From: Bacillus sp. AFS015802
GTDB lineage: Bacteria > Bacillota > Bacilli > Bacillales > Bacillaceae_B
Reading direction: 5' to 3'
Assembly (NCBI RefSeq): GCF_002561455.1
Contig: NZ_NTUP01000008.1
Span: 1-64,000 of the forward strand
Length of the DNA: 64,000 nt
Shown here: one piece after another, positions 1-7,579 of the stretch
Numbering within the stretch: the stretch's first letter is position 1
How the letters are laid out: each line of letters begins with the position of its first letter
The notes under the pieces: generated by a model
Told to the model about the DNA's origin: nothing
Seen by the model: only the letters and a program-made list of their open reading frames with translations
Database searches by the model: none
Position numbers and translations under genes: made by a program

Positions 1-155
1 CGGGCCTGAGCGAGCCGCCTCCGCTTTTCGAATTGTCCAGCTCCGGCGGCTAGTCCCTCGAGGTCATAAGTCAAATCAACCAAAAAGGCAAAGGGCGCCT
101 TTCCGGTTGATTCGCCTTATGCTTGTCGGGCCTGGGCAAGCCGCCTCCGCTTTTC
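1..155. repeat. Tandem intergenic repeat, one full copy (30-155) and the tail of another
   Basis: The 29 bases at 1-29 recur at 127-155 with two differences, giving a unit of about 126 bp. The full copy is an imperfect long-stem palindrome: AGCTCCGGCGGCT on the left faces AGCCGCCTCCGCT on the right, CATAAG faces CTTATG, AATCAACC faces GGTTGATT, and AAAGGGCGCCTTT sits near the tip. The window opens inside the array, so the copy number is unknown. I recall similar elements between genes in many Bacillaceae genomes, but I cannot name an established family. Confidence 0.75.
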
Positions 156-218
156 TTGCATAACCTCCTGTTGTTAGGACAAATTATCCTAAAGGACATA
201 ATGTAAGGAGGGGCTGTA

Positions 219-458
219 ATGAGTATATTTATGATTGTGCTTGCCTTGATTGTATTGGCGATTGCGGGTTATTCACTTGTGTATACCTTTAGGATAGCGG
301 GACAGGAGAAAAGGTTGAAGGGTGAGTATGATACGGATATTCCCGACGTTGTGAAGGAGCACTCTTATATTCGGAATCCTGTATTCCTGTCTATATTGAT
401 TGGAACCATACTGATTACATTATTCATAATCTATTGGTCCATTCGCTATTTGACATAA
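219..458 (+). CDS. Small two-pass membrane protein, unrecognised
   Basis: This 79-residue protein has an N-terminal hydrophobic segment (about residues 2-24), a charged middle rich in Lys, Glu and Asp, and a second hydrophobic segment (about 55-76). That suggests a two-pass membrane protein with a short connecting loop. The ATG follows a strong AAGGAGGGG ribosome site at a normal distance, and a clean terminator lies just downstream, so it is very probably a real single-gene unit. I do not recognise the family and no catalytic motif is visible. Confidence 0.75.
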   Translation: MSIFMIVLALIVLAIAGYSLVYTFRIAGQEKRLKGEYDTDIPDVVKEHSYIRNPVFLSILIGTILITLFIIYWSIRYLT

Positions 459-474
459 TTAATCATAAGTGAAG

Positions 475-508
475 GATGCTGTATGAACATCATGCAGCAT
501 CTTTTTTT
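475..508 (+). terminator. Intrinsic terminator after the small membrane protein
   Basis: A 12-bp stem (GATGCTGTATGA with TCATGCAGCATC, one G-U pair) and a 3-base loop are followed by seven T residues. Confidence 0.88.
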
Positions 509-679
509 GGTTAAATGTACCATCAGAAAACGTGTTTAACCGGCAGGAACAGGGGGAATTTTACAACCAAACCAAAAAATATGTCAGTCATTGTTGCGAT
601 TTAACGAAAAGATCGTAGCCCATCGACATTTTTCCGTTGCTACAATAATTTCATCTAGTGATTAAGGGAGGGAAAGCAA

Positions 680-1180
680 ATGGAAAAGAAAAAGTTATGG
701 CTATTATTTTTTATATTAGGTCTTGTTACAGCTGCTTGTGGACAAGTCAGTCAAACACAAGCATCGGAATTCAAAAAGGAAAATGCACTGAATCTTGTAG
801 AAGATGCCTTTCGTACTCAAGTATCCTTGAGTGAAGAACCACAATCGAAGAAGCAGATAGAAGAAAAGCTGTCAAAGTATCTTACAGAGGGTCTTACAAC
901 AAGCTTCATGAGCGAAAATCTATATGAGGTAGATGGTGGGTACATTACATTTGGCTCTGATTTCGCCTCTCACTATGTTCCATTTTTTGATTATGATGAA
1001 TCTACCAGGGTAAAATACATAGATGGTCATTGGTATGTTTGGGAGGAACGAAAGAATCAAGAAGACGGTCCGTTTTCAAGCACGAATGGTATTGAAGCTG
1101 TAGTGTTAAGTGAAGAAGAGGGTACATGGAAGGTTTCTTCCATCACGTACGATTTACCTGAAGACATTCAATCCCGATAA
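680..1180 (+). CDS. Putative lipoprotein, unrecognised
   Basis: The 166-residue product starts with a lysine-rich n-region and a hydrophobic core ending in VTAAC, so Cys20 is the likely lipidation site after signal peptidase II cleavage. The lipobox is slightly atypical because Thr, not Leu, is at position -3. The mature part is acidic and aromatic-rich, and a two-Trp stretch (YVWEERKN, GTWKVSS) gives it the look of a small beta-rich domain. The start follows GGGAGGG at 666-672. Flanking terminators make it monocistronic. No family was recognised, so the function is unknown beyond surface attachment. Confidence 0.75.
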   Translation: MEKKKLWLLFFILGLVTAACGQVSQTQASEFKKENALNLVEDAFRTQVSLSEEPQSKKQIEEKLSKYLTEGLTTSFMSENLYEVDGGYITFGSDFASHYVPFFDYDESTRVKYIDGHWYVWEERKNQEDGPFSSTNGIEAVVLSEEEGTWKVSSITYDLPEDIQSR

Positions 1181-1184
1181 ACAA

Positions 1185-1244
1185 GAAAAAAGTTGGTCCG
1201 GTTCCCGAGGCTTGAAAAGTACAGGGATATGGGCCAACTTTTTT
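1185..1244. terminator. Bidirectional terminator with a long loop
   Basis: AAAAAAGTTGGTCC (1185-1198) pairs with GGGCCAACTTTTTT (1231-1244) around a 32-base loop. It lies between the convergent lipoprotein and glutaredoxin genes and has T runs in both orientations. Confidence 0.75.
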
Positions 1245-1264
1245 AAATGTAAACCACCAAACAC

Positions 1265-1498
1265 TTAAATGTGTAAAGCAGCTCTCAGGGCTTCCAAATT
1301 AAAGCCGGAAATGACCTCCGAGCCAATGGTTATCGTAGGGGTGGAAAAAGATTTCAAGTGGTTGATAAGATAGTGTCTCGCTTGTTCGTCTTCCTTTATA
1401 TTGATTTCGTTATATTTTACAGCATGTTCTTTCAGAAACATCTTTACCACTTCACAGGGGGGGCATTCCGGTTGAGAATATAGAGTGACTTCCTTCAT
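1265..1498 (-). CDS. Glutaredoxin-like (NrdH-type) thiol-disulfide protein
   Basis: The 77 residues form a compact thioredoxin fold. An N-terminal beta strand leads to the active site CPPC (Cys12, Cys15), a TPT cis-proline motif follows near residue 54, and a GF motif typical of glutaredoxin/NrdH proteins lies after it. The usual glutaredoxin motif is CPYC or CVQC, so CPPC is a variant. Its ATG overlaps the stop of the upstream metallo-hydrolase by four bases, so the two are translationally coupled and probably work together in a cytosolic thiol context. The physiological substrate cannot be told from sequence. Confidence 0.85.
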   Translation of the reverse strand: MKEVTLYSQPECPPCEVVKMFLKEHAVKYNEINIKEDEQARHYLINHLKSFSTPTITIGSEVISGFNLEALRAALHI

Positions 1499-2451
1499 GA
1501 TGTGTGATCTCCTTTTTGTAACTTTATGAAATAATCAACGATCCCCATTGCAGAAACGTTCATATCAAGCTCTAGTAATGAGAAGACAGGGTTAAGGGGA
1601 TCGATCCCTTTTTGTACCAATTCATGCTTTGTAAGATCAAATAGTGCAGATGTGATGGTACTTACATTCTCCTTCATTGTAACATGGGATGAGTACATTT
1701 CCTCACTCTTTTTCATGAAAAGATCCAGCCATTTATCTACTTCTGAAAGGGCAAATGAAACTTCCTCCGTTACACCATAATGTCCAAAATATAACCGGTC
1801 GAGATGAAGGTTTCTGTACATCCGGATGGATTCCTTCATCTGTTTAGGATCAAATTGATTTGGGGAAGTGGATGGGAAATAAAAACGCTTCGACCCTATC
1901 GTATATTGAATCCCGCACGTATCACCGGTGAACATCCCGTTTGAAACGGAATCATGGATGCTCAGGTGGTGGTTGGCGTGTCCTGGTGTATGATAAAACG
2001 TTAACGTACAGGTATCCCCGATGCTTAAACTCTCTCCTTGTCCCATCACCAGGATGCGATCTTCAGGAATCGGGATAATCGGGTGGAACAGTTCATCGAA
2101 TTTTTCTCCATATACGGCTTTGGCGCCTGAAATCAACCGGGAGGGATCGATTAAATGACGTTTGCCTTTCGGGTGCACAATGATCTCTGCATTGGGACAC
2201 TCTTTAAGAAAAAGACCTGCACCTCCAGCATGATCAAGATGGATATGGGTTAAAATTATGTATTGAATATCTTCAGGATTAATGTTTAACTTAGAGAGAC
2301 CTTTTTTTAGATGAGGTATAGAAGGACTGGCAGATGTTTCGATAATGGTCAGGGCCTCTTCGTTCAATATATAACTACCTGTGCGTTCCTTTAATGATAA
2401 ATCCATTAGATCCACTAATGATATCCGGGAATCTATACGGTAAATACTCAT
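1495..2451 (-). CDS. Metallo-beta-lactamase-fold hydrolase
   Basis: The 318-residue protein has the metal-binding signature THIHLDH at residues 68-74, a second histidine cluster TPGHANHH at about 155-162 and the bridging aspartate in FTGD at about 174-177. This is the full set for a dinuclear-metal MBL hydrolase. The C-terminal 100 residues are helical and probably form a substrate lid, as in the glyoxalase II-like and lactonase-like branches. It heads a two-gene operon with the glutaredoxin-like protein, overlapping it by four bases. A thioester or glyoxalase-like role is plausible given that partner, but this is inference. Confidence 0.85.
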   Translation of the reverse strand: MSIYRIDSRISLVDLMDLSLKERTGSYILNEEALTIIETSASPSIPHLKKGLSKLNINPEDIQYIILTHIHLDHAGGAGLFLKECPNAEIIVHPKGKRHLIDPSRLISGAKAVYGEKFDELFHPIIPIPEDRILVMGQGESLSIGDTCTLTFYHTPGHANHHLSIHDSVSNGMFTGDTCGIQYTIGSKRFYFPSTSPNQFDPKQMKESIRMYRNLHLDRLYFGHYGVTEEVSFALSEVDKWLDLFMKKSEEMYSSHVTMKENVSTITSALFDLTKHELVQKGIDPLNPVFSLLELDMNVSAMGIVDYFIKLQKGDHTS

Positions 2452-2606
2452 CGAATCAATCCTTTCTTTGAAAGAAGATATTTATACCCTTTCATTATAA
2501 AGGAATTTTTGTAGAAAAAGGACAAAACATTAGATTTAACAGGATAGAATCTGGTACAATGCAAAAGCTATGACCAAGAATTAGATCAGGAAAGGAGAGA
2601 GTGAAT

Positions 2607-2852
2607 ATGTCTCAGCTTCTTGGAATTATACAGAGATTAAAATCATTACAAGAACAAGGTGAACAAGGGGAAACACAACAACGATTCTTCGAATACAATG
2701 GCAAGAAAATCTGTGAGGTCAAGTATCTGCCCAAGCAGGATACATTTGAAATCGAAGTCATGAATGAAAAAGGAAACAGCTTTCCTTTTGATAACATAGA
2801 CATTACAGCGATAGAAATTTTTGAACTCCTACAAGAAGCACAACAGGATTGA
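2607..2852 (+). CDS. ykuJ: YkuJ family protein (DUF1797)
   Basis: The product resembles the small cytosolic YkuJ protein of B. subtilis over its full length of about 80 residues, including the YPFDNID-like segment (here FPFDNIDITAIEIFELL). The open frame can start at GTG 2601, but the AAAGGAGAG ribosome site at 2591-2599 touches that codon and is correctly spaced for ATG 2607, giving 81 residues. An extended -10 (TGGTACAAT, about 2548-2556) lies upstream and a terminator follows. In B. subtilis ykuJ also lies just before the darB region. No biochemical function is known to me. Confidence 0.88.
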   Translation: MSQLLGIIQRLKSLQEQGEQGETQQRFFEYNGKKICEVKYLPKQDTFEIEVMNEKGNSFPFDNIDITAIEIFELLQEAQQD

Positions 2853-2860
2853 TGTATTCA

Positions 2861-2887
2861 AAAGGTAACCAATAGGTTATCTTTTTT
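2861..2887 (+). terminator. Intrinsic terminator after ykuJ
   Basis: AAAGGTAACC pairs with GGTTATCTTT (one G-U pair) around a 4-base loop, and T residues continue to 2887. Confidence 0.75.
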
Positions 2888-3008
2888 AGTCTTCAAACCA
2901 AGCTCCAAAACATACATTTTCTTTTCAATATGTTAAAATGGAAAGTGTCCGTTTCTTAGGAATAAGATCGTCAAGAAAATTTTTATTTTTAAAAATGAGG
3001 GATTATAC

Positions 3009-3449
3009 ATGATTTCATTGAGTAGCAAGGAATTATTAGAAACGAATATTAAGGATTTCATTATTCCTTCTGAGAAGGTCGCTCATGTACAAGTAGGAAA
3101 TTCCCTGGAACATGCGTTACTATTGCTCACAAAAAGTGGTTACTCAGCCATCCCTGTACTCGATCCGACGTTTCGTTTCCAGGGGTTGATCAGTTCAAGT
3201 TTAATAACCGATTCGATTCTGGGACTCGAACGCTTTGAGTTTGAAAAGCTGGAAGCAAAAAAGGTAGAGGAAGTCATGACGACGGATTTTCCGATTGTCT
3301 CCTTACAATCGGATTTCAAGAAAGCGTTGGAATTACTGGTCGACCACCCATTTTTATGCGTGGTGTCCGATGATGGCTATTTCGAAGGGATCATGACGAG
3401 GCGTGTTGTGTTAAAGCAGCTTCAACGACAGCTGTTCAAAAGGGACTAA
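3009..3449 (+). CDS. darB: DarB/CbpB, c-di-AMP-binding tandem CBS-domain protein
   Basis: The 146-residue protein consists of two CBS motifs (about residues 15-75 and 85-143) and closely follows B. subtilis YkuL, including the stretch HVQVGNSLEHALLLLTKSGY and the TRRVVLK end. In B. subtilis this protein (DarB) binds c-di-AMP. When c-di-AMP is low it binds the (p)ppGpp synthetase Rel and stimulates pyruvate carboxylase; the Listeria homologue is CbpB. Start ATG 3009 follows GAGGG with good spacing. It has its own terminator, so it is monocistronic. pycA and the c-di-AMP-regulated ktrC lie in the same window. Confidence 0.9.
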   Translation: MISLSSKELLETNIKDFIIPSEKVAHVQVGNSLEHALLLLTKSGYSAIPVLDPTFRFQGLISSSLITDSILGLERFEFEKLEAKKVEEVMTTDFPIVSLQSDFKKALELLVDHPFLCVVSDDGYFEGIMTRRVVLKQLQRQLFKRD

Positions 3450-3487
3450 ACCCTTCATGGCAGTTACATAATAATCAACATCACAGG

Positions 3488-3518
3488 AGATGGCATCTTT
3501 GTCATCTTCTTTATTTTT
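3488..3518 (+). terminator. Intrinsic terminator after darB
   Basis: AGATGGCA pairs with TGTCATCT (one G-U) across a TCTT loop and is followed by TCTTTATTTTT. Confidence 0.65.
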
Positions 3519-3523
3519 CGTTC

Positions 3524-3560
3524 AAAAATATATAGGACGGCCTGTAAGTAGCGCCATCCT
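3524..3560 (-). terminator. Probable terminator of the TauE-type permease
   Basis: On the minus strand AGGATGGC pairs with GCCGTCCT (one mismatch) and is followed by ATATATTTTT. The stem is moderate. Confidence 0.5.
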
Positions 3561-3579
3561 GTTCATCGCTTTCCTTTTC

Positions 3580-4305
3580 TTAGAAAAATAGGTTTTTACC
3601 CAGCTGAAGGATAAGTATGAATGTCAAAATGTTTAAAAGGATACGTAAATGTTTCAAAGAAAGCCTGGATGCGAGCCTGACTGCCAATTGAGCGCCCAAG
3701 AGCGCACCGAATGCAAAAGGAATGGCGACACTCCACTCGACGTGACCATTGTGAAAATAAACAGTGAATGCCCCTAAACAGCTGACAAAGGTTTGAAAAC
3801 GGGTAAGGGCCACTGATTTTAAATAGGACTGTCCGTGAAATAAATGAGTATACATAAGCATGGTCGCCTGACCCGGTCCGAATAATCCGTCATACGTACT
3901 GATGAGGTACAGAAGCCCGAAAACCCTATAATGCTTCTGTTTATCTTCTTTAGGTTGAAACCCCTTGAGAAGACTTAATAACAGAGCAATGAGCAGGAAG
4001 AAAAAAGCCATCCATTCAAGCAGGGATGGCGGGATCTTATCTGATAGAAAGGCCCCCGACAGTCCCCCGGCCAAGGCGATGGGAAGAATCGGTAAACACT
4101 CCTTCCAGACAACTCTCCTGTCTTTGACTAAATAAATAAAGCTCGAAAACGAACTGATTATATTCGAAAATTTAGCCGTCGCGATGGCTGTATGAATGGG
4201 TAACCCCACAAGAAGCATCACGGGCATGCCGATCAGTCCACCGCTTCCTGCCAGCGTACCTATAAGAGCTACAATGAAACCAGTGAAAAATAATATGACT
4301 TCCAT
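3580..4305 (-). CDS. Sulfite exporter TauE/SafE family permease
   Basis: The product is an integral membrane protein of 241 residues with seven to eight hydrophobic segments. It has the family's glycine-rich first helix (ALIGTLAGSGGLIGMPVML) and a second related half beginning near residue 125 (GLFGPGQATM). TauE/SafE members move small organic or sulfur oxyanions across the membrane. The frame opens at 4326, but GAGGTG there is itself the ribosome site for the ATG at 4305, which gives the protein a normal N-terminus. It is divergent from ccpC and shares a control region with CcpC-type dyads, so citrate-linked regulation is possible. The substrate is unknown. Confidence 0.85.
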   Translation of the reverse strand: MEVILFFTGFIVALIGTLAGSGGLIGMPVMLLVGLPIHTAIATAKFSNIISSFSSFIYLVKDRRVVWKECLPILPIALAGGLSGAFLSDKIPPSLLEWMAFFFLLIALLLSLLKGFQPKEDKQKHYRVFGLLYLISTYDGLFGPGQATMLMYTHLFHGQSYLKSVALTRFQTFVSCLGAFTVYFHNGHVEWSVAIPFAFGALLGAQLAVRLASRLSLKHLRILLNILTFILILQLGKNLFF

Positions 4306-4354
4306 TGATCTACACCTCTTTTCCATCTACCCTCAGTGTATTCGATTTCCGCTA

Positions 4355-4401
4355 ATAATGAAATTTTATATAATTTAAGATATAATATAAGAAAAACTTA
4401 T
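4355..4401. promoter_or_regulatory. Two CcpC-type dyads and -10 elements in the divergent ccpC control region
   Basis: Two exact ATAA-N7-TTAT elements lie at 4355-4369 and 4387-4401, centres 32 bp apart. This spacing pattern matches the dyad reported for CcpC binding in B. subtilis. Between them are two TATAAT hexamers (4369-4374 and 4381-4386), so a bound tetramer would cover the ccpC promoter and the start-proximal leader. The region is AT-rich, so chance matches are possible, but the two together directly before ccpC argue for autoregulation. Confidence 0.6.
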
Positions 4402-4414
4402 GAAGGTGAAAGAA

Positions 4415-5293
4415 ATGGCATTCTCTGAATATCAACTGTTACACGTACTTGCACAGGAAATGAATATGAGGAAAGCTGCTGAACGGTTATTCGTATCTCA
4501 GCCAGCTTTGTCCCAGAGACTCCAGACGATTGAAAAGGAGTGGGGAACGAAATTGTTTCTCAGGTCCCAGAAAGGCCTGTCACTGACTCCGGCCGGAGAG
4601 CTTGTCGTGAAGCTGGCTGATGAGATGCTTCAGAAGGAAGAAAGTGTAAAGGAACGCATACAGGCCCTTGAGTTCGAGGTGCACGGAACATTGAAGATTG
4701 CCTGTGCTTCCATCGTGGGTCAGAATTGGCTACCTAAAGTACTCAAACGGTTCGTCGAGACGTATCCACATGCCAAAATCTCTTTAATGACCGGATGGAG
4801 CAGTGAAATCCTCAAAGCCATCTATGAAGATGAAGTACATATCGGGATCATCAGGGGGACACCTGATTGGAAGGGACCAAAACATCATCTCTTCCAGGAT
4901 ACGCTGTACTTGGTGGATAGAGAAATTCAATCGATTGATGAAGTCATGAAAACGGATCGTCCCTTTATTCAATTTAAGAGTGACTCTAATTACTATCAGG
5001 AAATACAGGACTGGTGGCATCGTCAATTCCAGACAACCCCCAAGCGGACGATTGTGGTCGATCAAATTGAAACGTGTAAGCAGATGACCTTGAACGGGAT
5101 CGGCTACGCGATTTTGCCGGCCATCACATTGGACGGCATGGAAGAGGATATATATAAAATTCCTTTAATCGATGAACATGATTCCCTCATACACAGGGAT
5201 ACATGGCTGCTCGGTTATGAGTCTGCCTTTCAATTAAGACAAGTGAGGGCATTTCTAGAAGTTGTAAACGAATTCATTCATGAAAACTCATAG
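4415..5293 (+). CDS. ccpC: CcpC, LysR-type regulator of TCA-branch genes
   Basis: The 292-residue LysR-type regulator has an N-terminal winged helix-turn-helix (NMRKAAERLFVSQPALSQRL) and a periplasmic-binding-like effector domain (about residues 90-292). It is highly similar to B. subtilis CcpC, for example in the IIRG, RPFIQFKSDS and VDQIETCKQM segments. CcpC represses citZ and citB and responds to citrate. The frame opens at ATG 4400, but AAGGTG at 4403-4408 is properly spaced for ATG 4415. Two CcpC-type dyads lie immediately upstream. The flavodoxin genes found next to ccpC in B. subtilis are absent here; dapH follows directly. Confidence 0.92.
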   Translation: MAFSEYQLLHVLAQEMNMRKAAERLFVSQPALSQRLQTIEKEWGTKLFLRSQKGLSLTPAGELVVKLADEMLQKEESVKERIQALEFEVHGTLKIACASIVGQNWLPKVLKRFVETYPHAKISLMTGWSSEILKAIYEDEVHIGIIRGTPDWKGPKHHLFQDTLYLVDREIQSIDEVMKTDRPFIQFKSDSNYYQEIQDWWHRQFQTTPKRTIVVDQIETCKQMTLNGIGYAILPAITLDGMEEDIYKIPLIDEHDSLIHRDTWLLGYESAFQLRQVRAFLEVVNEFIHENS

Positions 5294-5388
5294 GAATCAC
5301 GTTTATGGGTTGTCTTCCACCCTTTAATTTGATAAAGTAATTCAAGAAACGAATTCTGAATTTATACATAATTACGGAGGGAATTCTT

Positions 5389-6096
5389 ATGAAAATGATG
5401 GACGCAAACGAAATTATTTCTTTTATTCAAAATAGTACAAAATCAACACCTGTGAAGGTTTATGTTAAAGGGGATCTTGACGGGGTCGACTTCGGTTCAT
5501 CCCAGAATTTCCTTCAAGGAAATTCCGGAGTGGTTTTCGGGGAGTGGAGTGAGCTTTCCGTTGTTCTTGAAGAAAATAAAGATAAAATCGAAGACTACGT
5601 GGTAGAAAATGACCGTCGCAATTCAGCCATCCCACTGCTGGATCTAAAAGGGGTCAAGGCACGCATCGAGCCGGGCGCCATCATCCGTGATCAAGTAGAG
5701 ATCGGTGACAATGCGGTGATCATGATGGGGGCCATGATCAATATCGGTTCTGTAGTAGGTGCAGGAACGATGATCGATATGAACGTCGTGCTCGGTGGCC
5801 GCGCTACGGTAGGAAAGAATTGTCATATCGGTGCCGGTGCAGTGCTTGCCGGGGTCATTGAACCTCCATCTGCAAAACCGGTTGTCATTGAAGACGATGT
5901 AGTCATTGGCGCCAACGCCGTTGTCCTTGAAGGTGTAACGGTTGGAAAAGGGGCAGTTGTGGCAGCCGGGGCGATTGTCGTGGATGATGTGGCTCCGTAC
6001 ACGGTTGTAGCCGGTACCCCAGCTAAGAAATTGAAAGACATTGATGACAAAACAAAATCAAAAACGGAAATCAAACAGGAATTACGTCAACTGTAA
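5389..6096 (+). CDS. dapH: DapH, tetrahydrodipicolinate N-acetyltransferase
   Basis: DapH transfers acetyl from acetyl-CoA to tetrahydrodipicolinate, the acetylase branch step toward meso-diaminopimelate for peptidoglycan and lysine. The 235-residue protein has an N-terminal DapH domain (about residues 1-85) followed by a left-handed beta-helix of hexapeptide repeats ([20 protein letters not shown] onward). It is nearly identical in layout to the B. subtilis 236-residue enzyme, starting [14 protein letters not shown]. The ribosome site ACGGAGGGAA precedes ATG 5389. It is followed by dapL, though a weak terminator lies between them. Confidence 0.95.
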   Translation: MKMMDANEIISFIQNSTKSTPVKVYVKGDLDGVDFGSSQNFLQGNSGVVFGEWSELSVVLEENKDKIEDYVVENDRRNSAIPLLDLKGVKARIEPGAIIRDQVEIGDNAVIMMGAMINIGSVVGAGTMIDMNVVLGGRATVGKNCHIGAGAVLAGVIEPPSAKPVVIEDDVVIGANAVVLEGVTVGKGAVVAAGAIVVDDVAPYTVVAGTPAKKLKDIDDKTKSKTEIKQELRQL

Positions 6097-6121
6097 TTCA
6101 TTGTGCAATAGATGACCTCTG

Positions 6122-6154
6122 AAAGAACGGGCGGCTGACGTCTGTTCTTTTCTT
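6122..6154 (+). terminator. Weak terminator or attenuator between dapH and dapL
   Basis: AAAGAACGGGC faces GTCTGTTCTTT with wobble pairs and a short T-rich tail. It may only reduce read-through into dapL. Confidence 0.5.
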
Positions 6155-6209
6155 GTAGGTTCTCATTTTCATAATCCATCACTCTATTTTTCAATTAAGG
6201 AGGATTCCC

Positions 6210-7328
6210 ATGTCTACAGTAGACTTTAAGTCGATCAGGAGAGATCTCCACCAAATACCGGAACTTGGGTTTCAAGAGTTTAAAACACAGGAATACTTAC
6301 TGAATTATATGAAAAGCCTGCCTGCTGACCGATTAGAGATCAAACCTTGGAAGACGGGTCTTTTCGTCAAAGTTCATGGAACCAATCCTACAAGGACGAT
6401 CGGGTACCGTGGGGATATTGATGGCCTGCCGATACAGGAAGAAACAGGATTGGATTTCCCTTCGTCACATGAAGGAAGGATGCATGCCTGCGGACATGAT
6501 TTTCATATGTCGATAGAACTTGGGGTCCTTACCCATTTCGTTCATCACCCGATAGAAGATGATCTCCTGTTCATCTTTCAGCCCGCAGAGGAAGGACCAG
6601 GTGGGGCAGAGCCGATGCTTGCAAGTGATATCATGAAAGAATGGAAGCCGGATTGCATATTCGCCCTTCACATTGCCCCAGAGTATGAAGTAGGCACGGT
6701 TGCCGTTAAAGAGGGGCTCCTTTTTGCCAATACCTCCGAATTATTTATCGACTTTAAGGGAAAAGGCGGCCATGCCGCCTATCCCCATCATACCAGGGAC
6801 ATGATAGTCGCAGCCTCTTCCTTTGTCACACAAATGCAGTCGATCGTTTCCCGGAATGTCGATCCACTAGACAGTGCGGTCATCACTGTCGGGAAAATGG
6901 AAAGTGGAACGGTCCAGAATATCATTGCAGAAACAGCCAGATTGGAAGGGACCATCCGTACCCTGTCAGCACAGTCGATGGAGGGTGTAAAAAGGCGGCT
7001 GGAATCGTTGATCGAAGGAATGAAGATCAGCTATGAGTGTGAAATTGAAGTGAATTATGGCAGCATGTACCGCCAGGTCTTCAACGATCCCGCATGGACA
7101 AATCATTTTATGTCATTCCTGAAGGATACGAACCGGAACCTAATCATCTGTAAAGAGGCGATGACTGGGGAAGATTTTGGTTATATGCTTGAGGAAATAC
7201 CCGGCTTTATGTTTTGGCTGGGAGTCGACTCCCCATATGGGCTTCATCATTCTAAACTCAATCCAGATGAAGAAGCCATTGACTTTGCCATTTCTCTCCT
7301 TACCGATTATATAAGTACTTTAAAATAG
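6210..7328 (+). CDS. dapL: DapL, N-acetyl-diaminopimelate deacetylase
   Basis: This 372-residue M20-family metallohydrolase removes the acetyl group from N-acetyl-LL-diaminopimelate, completing the acetylase branch begun by DapH. Visible metal and catalytic motifs are HACGHDFH (near residues 91-98) and PAEEGPGG (near 129-136). The lid/dimerisation domain lies in the middle of the chain, and [14 protein letters not shown] gives the C-terminal histidine ligand. ATG 6210 follows AAGGAGGA at ideal spacing. It corresponds to B. subtilis ykuR. A strong terminator follows, separating it from the MoxR cluster. Confidence 0.93.
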   Translation: MSTVDFKSIRRDLHQIPELGFQEFKTQEYLLNYMKSLPADRLEIKPWKTGLFVKVHGTNPTRTIGYRGDIDGLPIQEETGLDFPSSHEGRMHACGHDFHMSIELGVLTHFVHHPIEDDLLFIFQPAEEGPGGAEPMLASDIMKEWKPDCIFALHIAPEYEVGTVAVKEGLLFANTSELFIDFKGKGGHAAYPHHTRDMIVAASSFVTQMQSIVSRNVDPLDSAVITVGKMESGTVQNIIAETARLEGTIRTLSAQSMEGVKRRLESLIEGMKISYECEIEVNYGSMYRQVFNDPAWTNHFMSFLKDTNRNLIICKEAMTGEDFGYMLEEIPGFMFWLGVDSPYGLHHSKLNPDEEAIDFAISLLTDYISTLK

Positions 7329-7338
7329 TTAGTCGCAC

Positions 7339-7379
7339 ATCACGGAAGCATACCTTTGGATGCCTTCCGTGATTTTTTT
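7339..7379 (+). terminator. Intrinsic terminator after dapL
   Basis: ATCACGGAAGCA pairs with TGCCTTCCGTGAT (single bulge), followed by a run of T residues. Confidence 0.9.
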
Positions 7380-7431
7380 ATGTGTAAAAGGCATTAAAGA
7401 AAATGAAATGTCATGACTTTCAAATTTCATC

Positions 7432-7464
7432 TTGAGAAAAAATGACATTAGTGTAAAATTACAC
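7432..7464 (+). promoter_or_regulatory. Candidate promoter and palindromic operator of the MoxR/vWA cluster
   Basis: TTGAGA (7432-7437), a 16-base spacer and TAAAAT (7454-7459) form a fair SigA promoter. The -10 sits inside a perfect 14-bp palindrome, GTGTAAAATTACAC (7451-7464). A dimeric repressor bound there would block the promoter, but its identity cannot be read from the sequence. Confidence 0.5.
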
Positions 7465-7579
7465 TTAGAGTAGTTGGGTAATTAAGGGAAAAATAAAAAA
7501 AGAAACTTTTTCCTGTTCCGCTTCGTCTATGTTTTAGAGAGAAAGAGAATATGAGAAAGAAAGAGAAAGGGGAATGCAA

